From CAMREV01 sp051656125 (lineage in GTDB: Bacteria; Bacillota_I; Bacilli_A; Mycoplasmatales; Mycoplasmoidaceae): a stretch of DNA of 64,000 nucleotides. The notes below the pieces were generated by a model. It was not told the DNA's origin. It saw only the letters and a program-made list of their open reading frames with translations, and made no database searches. The position numbers were made by a program, and so were the translations under genes. The DNA is taken from positions 186,001-250,000 of the forward strand of contig JBOGBH010000052.1 in assembly GCA_051656125.1 (NCBI GenBank), written 5' to 3'. The first letter of the stretch is position 1. Each line of letters begins with the position of its first letter. Below, in pieces: positions 11,423-21,557 of this stretch.

Positions 11423-12367
11423 TTAATTTGAAGATATACTTGTAATTATATTGTAGTATTTTGATTCAATTTTTTCAGGATTTAATAATCAGTCTTTAAA
11501 TGAAAGAAGTGTTTTACTAACATCTATTTCATTAGGATCATCTGTTACTGCTCCAGGAACCCTAGAAATATAATAATTATTTGTAACCTTTACTTTCATT
11601 TTAGTTGGATCAAATTTGTCTCCAATATTAGGAGGTGGTGTTTCATCTTCAACTTGATTCACAACTTCATATGTTGTTCTACTAGAAAAATTTAAATTAA
11701 CTTTGTATTGAGGTTTAAAATCAACCTCAGGGAAAAGTTTTTTTAATTGCTTAATTGCTGAATCAGCATTAACTTTAGTTCCATCAACAATACTATAGTA
11801 TGAAAAACTAATAGACAGGTCTGACATTGTTACTTCAGATTTTATATTAGACTCATTTAAAACTTCATCTTTTTCTATTCTTTTTGGTATTTCACCGGTA
11901 ATATTTAAATTCATTTCAAAAGGCATTAATTTAAATCTATAATCATCACCAACATAAATATCAGATCCAGAAACTCATGAATTAGAAACAGCATAGTTAA
12001 AGCTAGGTTCTCTAGCTGGTGTATCTTCTATATTTTGAGATAAATAAGCAGAATTAGGTCTTGAAGAGTCTAAATTTATTGACGATGAAGCTAAAGCATA
12101 TGCTGGTGCAATAACGTTCCCTCAATAATCAAAAAATAATTCATCTTTTTTTGCATCAAGATTTTCACCATTTTTTTTAAATGTTGGTTGAGAACCAGGG
12201 ATAAATGAAAAGTTATCTTTTAGAAAAATATTATTTGTTATTATTTTAATTGAAGCATTAATTTGACTTACAGCAGCAGAGCAAGAAACCATAAACATAG
12301 TCGGAACTAGTGCTGATGTAAATAAAATAGTTGATAACAATATTTTTCTTAAACTAAGTTTCTTCAC
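11423..12367 (-). CDS. hypothetical lipoprotein
   Basis: A 314-residue protein with a typical mollicute lipoprotein signal: a basic start (KKLSLRK), a hydrophobic core, and a lipobox FMVSC whose Cys, near residue 29, would be lipid-modified and anchored to the outer face of the membrane. A GTG start at 12367 is chosen because AGGAG lies 5 nt upstream; the ATG six codons earlier would overlap dnaB and lacks a ribosome-binding site. The mature part is rich in Asn, Ser and Asp with no recognized domain. It follows the dnaB stop by one base, an unusual partner for a replicative helicase. Confidence 0.8.
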
Positions 12368-12368
12368 C

Positions 12369-13775
12369 TTAACTCCTATATCCATAATTTTCTGAGATAA
12401 ATTTTCCTATTGATTTTTTAAACAGTAAATCCACAGAACCAGTAGCACCATTTCTATGTTTTGCTATAATATATTCTACCATAACATCATTATTTTTATT
12501 TTCTGTATTTTTTGTAATACTTTCTTCATCTAAATAATTTAAAAATGAAACGATGTCAGCATCTTGCTCAATTGCTCCTGATTCTCTAATATCAGAAAGA
12601 ATTGGTCTTCTATGTTCTCCTTTTCTTTCCTCAATTTTTCTAGATAATTGAGCAATCGCAATAATAGGAACTTCATATTGTCTTGCAATACTCTTTAGTG
12701 TTCTTGAAATACTAGCAATTTCTTGTTGTCTATTTATTTGTTGAACTTTTGATCCAGGTCCTTTAAGCAACTGTAAATAATCAACTACAATTAATTTAAT
12801 CTCTTTATTATTTGATAACTGTTTTAATTTAGACTGAATATCAATAATAGACAAGCTACTGCTGTCGTCAATATATATTGGGTAGCCACTTAAAGTTGAT
12901 ATTGTATCACTAACAGATAATCATTCACTTCCCTTTCATTCACCTCTTCTGTTTACAGTAATGTCAACACCAGATTGAATTGAAACTAATCTTTCTGAAA
13001 TTTGAAGGTTTCCCATCTCCATTGAAAACATTAAAACAATTTTTTCTTTTTCAGTATGATCTTTTTTTAAATTTATTTCCATTAATTCTTTTGCTGCATT
13101 TAGTAAGAAATTTAAAGCAATTGCTGTCTTACCAATACCTGGTCTTGCTGCTAAAATAATTAAGTCTCCTGGTTGGAAACCATTAGTTATTTTATCTATT
13201 TTAGGATAACCAGAAGTTGTTCCGGTAAGTGTTTCAACCCTATCTTTCAATGATTCTAATTTGTTATGATACTGAACCATTATTTCAGACAACGTTTCAA
13301 CATCTTTAGTCTTCATGCTATTAGTGATATCAAGAAATCTTTTTTCTAAATCTCAAAGTATTTCTCCACTATTTGTAACATCCATATTTATTTCAGATAA
13401 AAACTTACCGAAATTCTTTAATTGTCTAATAATTGAATTGTTTTTTACAATTTCTATATAAGCTTTTATATTTGGTTCATAACTGTATTTTGCAGATAAA
13501 TTTTTAATATAGTTATTATAGTTATCAAATTGAAACGTTTGATTTGAATCAATATAACTAATTAATGAAACTGTGTCAGAAATTTTTGATTCTTTTCTAA
13601 GCTCATTAGCAGCTGCGAAAATGATACGATTATTTTCAGAACCAAAGTCTGATGGAGATAGTAGTAAAAATATATCTTCAGAATTTTTATGATTATTTAA
13701 TAAACAAGATATTAAAATTGATTCCAATTCATCGTTTGTTTTATCTTTGATTTCTTGATTTTCTTCTTCGAACAT
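12369..13775 (-). CDS. dnaB: replicative DNA helicase
   Basis: A 468-residue DnaB. The N-terminal all-alpha domain (residues 10-110) binds primase, and the RecA-like C-terminal domain has Walker A AARPGIGKTA, Walker B LIVVDYLQLL and the SRTLKSIARQ and AQLSRKIEER segments. It is the hexameric replication-fork helicase. Three same-frame pieces are joined by TGA (Trp) codons. It is the first gene of the leftward cluster and has a divergent partner at 13866. Confidence 0.95.
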
Positions 13776-13829
13776 TTAAAAAACCTTTTTTACACATAGC
13801 TTTATTATATTTAAAAAATAAAATAATAA

Positions 13830-13858
13830 TATAATAATCATATATTATTTTTAAGGAA
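13830..13858 (+). promoter_or_regulatory. probable promoter and ribosome-binding site for the HigA-like gene
   Basis: A perfect -10 hexamer TATAAT lies at 13830-13835 in the dnaB/HigA-like divergent gap. It is followed by AAGGAA (13853-13858) 7 nt before the ATG. No clear -35 is visible, as is usual in mollicutes. Confidence 0.5.
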
Positions 13859-13865
13859 AAAACAT

Positions 13866-14105
13866 ATGTCAAAAGGTTGACCATCAAAATATTACTTATT
13901 AGATATAATAGAAGCTCAAAAGTGAGATATTAATGAATTGGCAATAGAAGCAGGAATTCAATTAGATGTTCTTGAGTCTTTTTTAAACACAAGCATCGAA
14001 TCATATGTAGATGAAGAAATGGATAGAAAGCTTTGTAAAGCAACTAATCAACCAATTGGTTATTTTCTAGAATTAGACAAGAAATACAAAGAAGACAATA
14101 AATAA
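13866..14105 (+). CDS. small HigA-like XRE-type DNA-binding protein
   Basis: A 79-residue protein with two TGA Trp codons. The pattern WDINELAIEAGIQLDVLESFL looks like a helix-turn-helix: a first helix, a recognition-type turn after AGI, and a second helix. The end ATNQPIGYFLEL resembles the ATG-x-P-x-x-FW-x-x-L tail of HigA antitoxins. It has an AAGGA site upstream. No HigB-like toxin gene lies next to it; the next gene, 31 nt downstream, is ferritin-like. It may be an orphan regulator of its small operon. The HTH call is by pattern only. Confidence 0.55.
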
Positions 14106-14136
14106 AGTTATATAATAAACACCAAGAGGTATCAAA

Positions 14137-14634
14137 ATGAAAAAAGATAAAAAAATTATAGACAAATTAATTAATCTATACAATGTTGAATTAGATGCTC
14201 ATAATCATTACATGTATTATGCTTCAATTCTTGACAAAATAGGGGTTGGTAATATTTCTAAATTTGTAAAAAATTTAGCAAATGATAAAACACAAGCGCA
14301 CATAAATAGAACATATGATTTTCTTATATTATTCAAAGAAACATTGGAAATAAACTTAACAAAAATAAAAACAGATATATTAGAAAAAGTTAATAAAGAA
14401 AAATCAATAAGAAAAAACGCAATTTTTATTTTGAGTGAAGTTTTAAAAAATGAACTTAAAAATAGAGAAATTGTTAATGAATTAGCTGAATTTGCTTTAA
14501 ATAATAAAGACTATGAAACATTTGAATTTATTCAATGATTTATAAAAGATTACGTAAAAGACATTAACGAGCTTGAAAGATTGATTGAATTATTAAAAGA
14601 TGAAGAAATAAGTGTACATGAAACAAAAATATAA
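14137..14634 (+). CDS. ferritin-like protein with altered metal site
   Basis: A 165-residue protein with the four-helix ferritin layout. The first helix is NLYNVELDAHNHYMYYAS, the second has an AHINRTYDF segment corresponding to the ferritin H-x-x-R region, and the last carries FIQWFIKDYVKDI where ferritins have FLQWFVxEQxEEE. The first-helix Glu and the His of the second helix appear kept, but the EEMxH glutamate and the EQ/EE of the last helix are replaced. It may therefore store iron poorly or bind something else, for example as a Dps-like or structural relative. AGAGG precedes the ATG. It probably forms an operon with the HigA-like gene. Confidence 0.65.
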
Positions 14635-14658
14635 TAATTGAATTATTATATTTTTTTT
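14629..14658. terminator. terminator after ferritin-like gene
   Basis: A 10-bp AT-only stem (14629-14638 with 14642-14651) and a TGA loop run into eight T. It separates the ferritin-like gene from the convergent membrane-protein gene, whose stop overlaps it. Confidence 0.65.
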
Positions 14659-15109
14659 ATGAGTTAGATTTTTTGAAATCTTTGTATAGAGAAGATCAAG
14701 AAATTAAATAGAATATAATTCAAACTCCTGTAATATTTAAAATAGCATTAATCAAAAAGAAACTACTTTTTGCTTTACTTAATCCATAAATTTTATTAGC
14801 TCTTGATTTAATTATAAATGCAGATATTAACCCATATAAATATACAACAAATCCTATAAGAGCAGAGGCAAAAAAACCAATGTTAAAATAAAAATCTAAT
14901 GCTTGGTTTGGACCTTCAAAATTTGGTTCTCAAATAAATTTAAAAACATAATCAGCAGGTAAATTAAATAAACTAATTACTCCAGCTGTGTAATACTTTA
15001 ATGAAACTATATAAATTACTGTAAAAATAAGGAAAATAAAATATATTCAGAAAGCAATTGCATTTCTCATAATTTTTTTATAAAATTTTTTAGCCTTATC
15101 ATTATTCAT
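14657..15109 (-). CDS. small four-helix membrane protein, unknown function
   Basis: A 150-residue protein split by several TGA (Trp) codons. It begins with a basic stretch (NNDKAKKFYKK), has a first helix near residues 18-38, a Trp/Pro-rich extracellular loop, two helices near 72-95 and 112-132, and a charged C-terminus. An AAAAAGG ribosome-binding site precedes the ATG. No family was recognized. It is downstream of recU in the same direction, with about 30 nt between them. Confidence 0.65.
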
Positions 15110-15142
15110 ACAATGCCTTTTTATTAATTATATTACATTAAG

Positions 15143-15682
15143 TTACCTGATGCAATTTAAAAAACTCTCAAGATCTAGTATCCCAGGAAATATAATTTTT
15201 ATATTAAAGAAATTTTTATAACAATAATTGATATCAATTTTTTTTACTTTGTTATTAATTAAATTATTAATATTTTCCCATTTCAAAGCAAAAAAATGAT
15301 CTTCATCATTAATAAATCCAATTATTAAAAATGCTATTCCATTTAATTTATTAATTAAAAATAAATGTTTTTTTTGATGCTTTTTTAAAGAATTCAAATT
15401 AAAAAAATTATTATTTGTTTCTTTAGCTTCAAAGTCAATATAAAGGCCTTTATATATGCCATTATAATCAACAGTTGATTTATCTAATAAAATTCCTTTT
15501 ACTTTATTTTCTTTTTTTTCTAAAATTTGTATGGGTAAGAATCTTTTTGTAATATATGCAGTTCCATTTATTAAATAATAATCACATGTTTTATTTAATA
15601 AATCTTCTAAATACATTCCCTTGTTTTTATAGTTGTTCATATATTTGTAATATGTACAAAAAATAAAAATAGTTTTATCCAT
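15143..15682 (-). CDS. recU: Holliday junction resolvase RecU
   Basis: A 179-residue protein matching RecU: NKGMYLEDLLNKTCDYYL near residues 18-36, then STVDYNGIYKGLYIDFEAKE near 68-88, which holds the D...E-x-K nuclease residues, and a conserved LKKHQ helix. RecU resolves Holliday junctions in recombination and repair. The start at 15682 overlaps the rny stop by 8 nt with a weak AAAGA site; an internal ATG at 15640 would remove 14 residues and lacks a ribosome-binding site. Confidence 0.88.
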   Translation of the reverse strand: MDKTIFIFCTYYKYMNNYKNKGMYLEDLLNKTCDYYLINGTAYITKRFLPIQILEKKENKVKGILLDKSTVDYNGIYKGLYIDFEAKETNNNFFNLNSLKKHQKKHLFLINKLNGIAFLIIGFINDEDHFFALKWENINNLINNKVKKIDINYCYKNFFNIKIIFPGILDLESFLNCIR

Positions 15683-17021
15683 TTCTATCTTTAATAATTA
15701 TTACTTCTATCGGGACATTTAAATTTAACTTTTCTTCATTAAATCTTGCCAATAATTTTTTTTCTAAAATATTTATATTGTCATTATTAATTATTGTAGA
15801 GTCTACAATTACTTTTACCGTTCTTCCTGATTTTAAAACGTATGCATTATTAACACCTTCAAATGACTTGCAAATGTTTTCAATTGATTCTATTCTTTCA
15901 ATATTCTCTTTAAAATCTGTTTTTCTAACACCTGGTCTTGATGCCGATATTGTATCTGCGATCTTTGCAATAACTGCATAAATATTATCTGGTTTTATAG
16001 CTCCATGATGTGAATGAATTGTATTTATTACATAATCTGGTAAATTAAATTTTTTAGCTAATTTAATTCCTGATTCAACATGATCATTATTTTCTTCATA
16101 ATCAATGGATTTACCTATATCATGCATAAATCCACACAACTTGGCTTTTGTAGAGTCAAAACCAATTTCTTTTGCAATGTAAGAAGAAATATTAGCGCAT
16201 TCTACTGAATGAGTAAATGCTGATTGAGTATAAGAAGTTCTGTAATACAGTCTTCCAATATAGTAATACAAACCTTCGGGAATATAACTTTTTAAATCAC
16301 GATTTTCTTCAATAAATTGCTTTCCAAAATTAACCATTTCTTCATCTATTTTTTTGCATTCATTTTTATATGCTTTATCAATTTTTTCAAAATTTATTAT
16401 ATTTAGATTTAAAAGTGATTTAAATGTTCTAATTGCTATTTCTCTTTTTAAAGGATTAAAACAAGATATTGTTGCAGGAGAATCTGGTTCAATCCTAAGA
16501 TTAGCTCCAGTTATTCTTTCAAATTCATGTAACATGCTTCCATTTTTTCCAACTAATCTTCCTTTCATTTCTTCGTTAACATTAATATTTAAAGAAGTTT
16601 TAGCAATAACATCTTCTAATATTTGTTCCATTGAGTTAATTAAAATATTTGAAGATATTTCCTTTACTTTGTCTTCATTTTGTTCTTTTAAATATTTTAT
16701 TTTTTTTGAGAATTCATATTTGTACAATTCTTCAATATCTTCCATTAATATTTTTTTTGCATCTTCAATAGAAAGTTTTGCTATTGCAGAGGATTTTTTT
16801 AGATATTCATCTATTTCAAATTTAAGATTTTCATTTAATTTATCATATTTAATTATTGCTTGTTCTAAGCTTTCTTTTTCCAAATCTAATTTATTATTTT
16901 TTCTTATTTTTATTTTGTTTCTTATAAGTAGAACTAAAAATAATATTGTTAAGAAAAACAATAATAAACATATAGAAATTAGAATTCAATCTAAATTACT
17001 AAATGAGTAATTTTCAGTCAT
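15675..17021 (-). CDS. rny: ribonuclease Y
   Basis: A 448-residue membrane-anchored endoribonuclease that starts mRNA decay. It has an N-terminal helix (about residues 13-33), a coiled coil (about 45-150), a KH domain with GRLVGKNGSMLHEFE, and an HD domain with HSVECANISSYIA and FMHDIGKS. The usual length is about 510-520 residues; the shortfall is mainly in the coiled coil. The KH loop has KNGS instead of REGRN. The start at 17021 has GGA upstream and includes the membrane helix. It overlaps recU. Confidence 0.93.
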
Positions 17022-17111
17022 ATTTTTTCCATTTTTATTGTGTTAAATTTTTGGATAATAATAATCTATTTAATTATAATAAAAAAAATAATTAAATGTA
17101 AAATATTATAT

Positions 17112-18077
17112 ATGGAACAAAAAAATATAAAATTTAATGATTACTTTCAAAATGAATTAAAGCGATTTGGAAAACCAAAAGAATATGTAGAAAGTTTTGA
17201 AATAAAGGATGTATTTTTTTTCTTTACATTTTATATTTTCATTCAAATAATTTGAAACATTATTAGAACAATAGTTTATCCAAATTGAAATACAACTGTT
17301 GATGATTTTTTTCAAAATAATATAGCTGATGATAGAAATAAATTTTTATTTATTTATTACTTTGATATAGTTTTCATAAATGTTTTTTGCCCTATGATTG
17401 GTGTCATTTGACTTTTTAAAAAAAATATTAGTCATTTTTTAAAAAATAAGTTTTGAATATTGTTGTATTTTTATCCAGGAAGAATTATTATTTCACAAAT
17501 TCTTTTTTATACAAATATTGATAATAATTCTTTAAACTTAATTGCTAGTGTAATTATTCCAATTATTGTATTAATAATTTATTTTATTAAGAATTATGAT
17601 TTTTTAGATCAATTAAAAATATTTTTTAATAAAGGAAATATTAAATTTTTTACTTTAATATCTGTAATAGGTGTAGTTTCATTTATATTAGCTTTTTCAA
17701 TTCTTGGGGGAATAACTCTTGGTATTGGTGGAGGCCAATCTGATAATGAATCTAACATTCAAAATTCATTGAACAGCCCATATGCAATTACAGTTATGTT
17801 TTTTGCCGTTGTTATTGTTGCTCCACTAATAGAAGAGTTTGTTTTCAGAAGCGCTATTGCAGAAGTTACTTCTAATAAATGATGAGCATGACCAATATCA
17901 ACTATTTTCTTTGCATTTGTTCATATATCAAGTTCTGGAGATTGAATCAATATATTGGCTTATATACCTATGGGACTAATAAGTGGTTTCTTTTATTATA
18001 AGTTTAGGAATATTACCTTTCCTATTTTGCTTCATTTCGGAAATAATTTGATTGCTTTTATAGGATACTTTGTTTAA
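17112..18077 (+). CDS. CPBP-family intramembrane metalloprotease
   Basis: A 321-residue polytopic membrane protein. The C-terminal half carries the Abi/CPBP (CAAX protease-like) motifs in order: EEFVFR (E-E-x-x-x-R), then FAFVH (F-x-x-x-H) and HFGNN (H-x-x-x-N). These form the glutamate/histidine metal site inside the membrane. The N-terminal half adds three or four further helices. Family roles include processing of membrane or signal peptides and bacteriocin self-immunity; the target here is unknown. It is divergent from rny and convergent with the first surface-protein gene. Confidence 0.85.
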
Positions 18078-18118
18078 AAAATAATAATAGTTTTTATTTA
18101 TTAGATAAAAAATATTTA

Positions 18119-18135
18119 TTGAAATGTATTTTCAA
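18119..18135. terminator. weak hairpin between CPBP gene and surface-protein gene 1
   Basis: A 6-bp stem (TTGAAA with TTTCAA) and a 5-nt loop lie between two convergent genes, with AT-rich flanks including a T run on the minus-strand side. It is weak and placed largely by position. Confidence 0.35.
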
Positions 18136-18163
18136 TTTAAATTTAATTCTTGGAAGCTAATTT

Positions 18164-21100
18164 TTATCTTCTAGAAGGTGGTGTTGGTCTAGGTGATTTT
18201 GGAGTTCTTGAAGAATTTGGTCTTTCTAAAGTTGGAGAAGGAGCCAATCTTTTTATTTCTGGATTAGAGGGTAATTCAGAAAACGGAACTTTTCTAGGTT
18301 CTTTTAAAATAGTTCGTGGAGGTTGAATCTTTTGTTCTTCAATATTGTCTTTTGGTAAAACAATTTCTGGAGATTGATGAGGTTTTTCAAAATTTTCTTG
18401 TACATGTGGTGATGGTAAAACAATCAATGATGATCGAGGACCAGAATTTATAGGTGGTGAAGTTTTATTTTTTCTATTTCATAATAGGATAATTAATAAA
18501 ATAATTAAAATTATTAAAAATATACCCCCGCCAATTGAACCTGCAATTATTGGAACTAAATTGTTTTGTTCTGTGACAAATTCAAAACCACTAATTTTAT
18601 AATTTTTTGTTTTACCATTAATAATATATCCATTTGTGTCATATTCTTTTTCAAAAAATATGTCAAAGGACACAAATCAATTAGCTGAATTAGATGTTTC
18701 TTCATTGGGTAATATATTAGAAATTATAGGTACTGTTCCAGGTACTGAATTCTCAATAGTAATATAGTCCATTATATTAGTATCATTAATAGATGATGGT
18801 AAAACATCAATATATGGACCTTTCCCAGGAATTACTATAGTACCAGTATCTGGAATTAATTTAAAACCCCTAAATGTAATAGGCACTTCTAATGGCGGAT
18901 CACTAGCAATTGAAGGTAGACCATTATTATTAGGGTTATAGTATGAGCCAGGAGAAATTATAGTAACAACTGTTAATTCACCAATTAAAGGTTTTTGATC
19001 TTGAATTAAATATGTAACTGCATTACTTTGAGAGTTTGGAATTAAATCTTTTACTTCTATAAAATTTGGAGCATCTGTGGAACTAAAATCTCAAACCGTT
19101 TTATCAGATGGAATAGTTGCAGAACTTTTGATAACGCTTGTACCACTCAGTTTTTTAAAACCTGATACATTTGTACTAATTTTTTTAGAACTATTTGTAA
19201 ATATACCATCGTTATTAAAATGAGGATTTATATCTACACTTATTGTGGCAGTGCCGGCAGCATTATTTTGATTTGTAATTGTTCAATTATCAATCATAGC
19301 ACCCTCAGGGGCTGCAATAACATTCATATAATCTGATACATTGCTAGGATTTAATTCAGAAGGTAAATTATCTAAAATTGAATTTTTATGACTAATTGAT
19401 GTTGCTGAATCACTTTTAATATTTAAATCTATAATTCTAAAGGGAATTCTTGATTCAAAGTCATATGACTTATTTAAAATTTGAAAATTTTGGGTTAAAG
19501 TAAAAATACCTTCAAGTATCCCTTTGCTATCATCTTTTATCGTATTGCCAAATATTTTTATTTGTGGTTGAGAAGCTGTAACTCCACTAGGATAGTTTAG
19601 ATTTGGTATTTTAAAAAAATTAGTAGATGAAGAACCAATTTTTTCTAATTCAGAAGAAGTAATTTCACTTGGTATTTTTGCATTATTTTGACCTTTTAAT
19701 CACTGTAATGTAGAAGCTGTTTTTTGAAAACTTTCATGTTTGATTCCACCACCACTAATTTTTGATCATACTAATTTCTCTCCAAGTTCATTAATAATAT
19801 ATTTTTCAGTATAACCATTTGGAAGAGATCATATAAAATCATCTTCAATATAAGAACTTCTTGTCAAAATATGTTTCGGCCCTCAAGTAGTATTTTGAGG
19901 ATTAATAGATAAACTATTTACAACTGAATTTGTAGGATCTCAAGGACCATTAGGAGGCATAGTATTAAATATAAATCGACTCCCACTAAATCTTTTATCA
20001 TCTGTTGAATTTGCTTGATATGTTATCAAAAATTCTTGAGGGTAGTTTTCATTATAAGAAATATTTGGTGGCATAGGGTTAGAACCAAAACTAGCTGATC
20101 TAAAAAAACTTCCTTGACTTAGACTACTATCATTTTTCCATAAAACATGATAAGAATTATCACTACTGTTAAAAATACTACTAAGATACACATAAATTCA
20201 TTCATTATCTTTTAAAACAGGAACAACCATTTGCACTTTATAAGTATCGTTACCTGAGTCGTCTTTAAAATTAAATAATTGTAAATTGGGATTGATGTTC
20301 TTTTGAATTGCGGATAATGGTAATAAAGATTTTGGAACAGCAATAGTTCCATTATTATTATTAAAAATACCTGCTGTTCTTCCAACTATTGTTTTTGGCT
20401 TAAAATTTTCATTAGCAGAAAGATTATCTTGTAAATTTATTACTTTAAAGTGGTAATTATGTGAATCAGAAATTAATGGAGGATTAATAGCAACCATCAA
20501 GGCTAAACTAGCTCCGTCTGCAGAACTCCTTTTAGTGTTGAAAGGTGAAAGTCCAATCACGATGTTTTCATCAAAATAATCAAGTAAAACACTAACATCT
20601 AGACTTGTTCAATTTGAGTGCCCATTAAAATGTGTTTTATTTTCAAGTCATTCAATTTGATTATCGTTATTTAATTTAAATCCAAATATATCATTTTTAA
20701 AATCAACTAATTTACCAGGATAAAATGCAATATATCTATTATTAATAGTGTCATTTGTTAATGAAAATGCACTTCCGTTGCCATTTTCTGCAGTCATTTC
20801 AGGTAGTGGTGCATTCTTCATTTTTGGCATTTTTGAATTACTATCTTTAATTGGCGAACCATCTAGTGTGTTATATCTAAGAATTCAATATTCTCTAGAA
20901 TCTAAATCTGAAGTATTTGCAACAATTGCAAAAATTTGATTTCTTTTATTTGTAGAATATTTATTATCTGAGTGTAATGCAGTAACTAATCCTGGTTTAA
21001 ACCCACTTGGAACTTGCCCTTCAAGAGATGGGTGATCAATTAGATTAGCACTTCAGGATAAATATAAATCGGGTGTAGTTCAACCAATGGCTGTAGGAAA

Positions 21101-21400
21101 TGCTCCAATATTATTGGCATCTCACGCTCCTAAAAATCCTGGTATTTCTTTATTTGGAGAAAATACAGGGCTTGTAAAATTATTAGAAAATATTGTAGTA
21201 TAATTTTTATCATAAAGAGGATCTATATAAACATCTCTAGACTCTAAATTTGAGATATTTTGTATATATTCTTTTTGATTGTAATCTTCATTTTCTATAT
21301 TTAGTTCTTCATAATTTTTATTATTAAAAATAAAATTAATTGGAATAATAGAAACTGTTAACCCTATAAACAATGATGAAATTATTATTTTCTTTTTCAT
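18164..21400 (-). CDS. surface-protein paralog 1 (short form, four repeats)
   Basis: A 1078-residue protein, the first and shortest of four tandem paralogs. A basic and hydrophobic signal sequence without a lipobox Cys (residues 1-26) leads into an ectodomain (to about 570) shared with the other copies, for example REYWILRYNTLDGSPIKD and FYPGKLVDFKN. About four repeats of roughly 93 residues follow, each ending in a GFK/GL-type strand. Then come one membrane helix (VPIIAGSIGGGIFLIILIIL, about 949-970) and a Pro-rich basic tail ending PTPPSRR. It lacks the last three repeats of its neighbours. The arrangement of ectodomain, single helix and Pro-rich tail resembles mollicute cytadhesins in layout, not in sequence. 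No in-frame TAA or TAG was found along the read; TGA is Trp. Confidence 0.85.
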
Positions 21401-21425
21401 AATATATTAAATTCTCTTTATATTA

Positions 21426-21431
21426 ATTATA
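21426..21431 (-). promoter_or_regulatory. -10 box of surface-protein paralog 1
   Basis: On the minus strand TATAAT lies 26 nt before the start codon. A GA-rich stretch (AAGAGAA) serves as a poor ribosome-binding site, weaker than in paralogs 2-4. No -35 was recognized. Confidence 0.5.
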
Positions 21432-21519
21432 ATAAATTTTTCAATAGTTAGTTACGTAATTATTTTCCCGATTAAAACGAGTTTAAAATTACTAAAATAA
21501 TGTTTAATAGTATTATTTT

Positions 21520-21551
21520 AAAAAAAGTAGATTAGTTAATCTACTTTTTTT
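21520..21551 (-). terminator. terminator of surface-protein paralog 2
   Basis: A long near-perfect stem (A7-GTAGATTA paired with TAATCTAC-T7) lies just downstream of the paralog 2 stop. It is almost the same element as that after paralog 4. Confidence 0.8.
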
Positions 21552-21557
21552 AAACTT

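Noticed and set aside
13866..14634. Complete HigBA toxin-antitoxin pair
   Set aside because: No HigB/RelE-like toxin lies beside the small HTH gene; the neighbour is ferritin-like.
21401..21519. Invertible promoter like that of M. penetrans p35 genes
   Set aside because: No flanking inverted repeat pair was found around the -10 boxes of the surface-protein genes.
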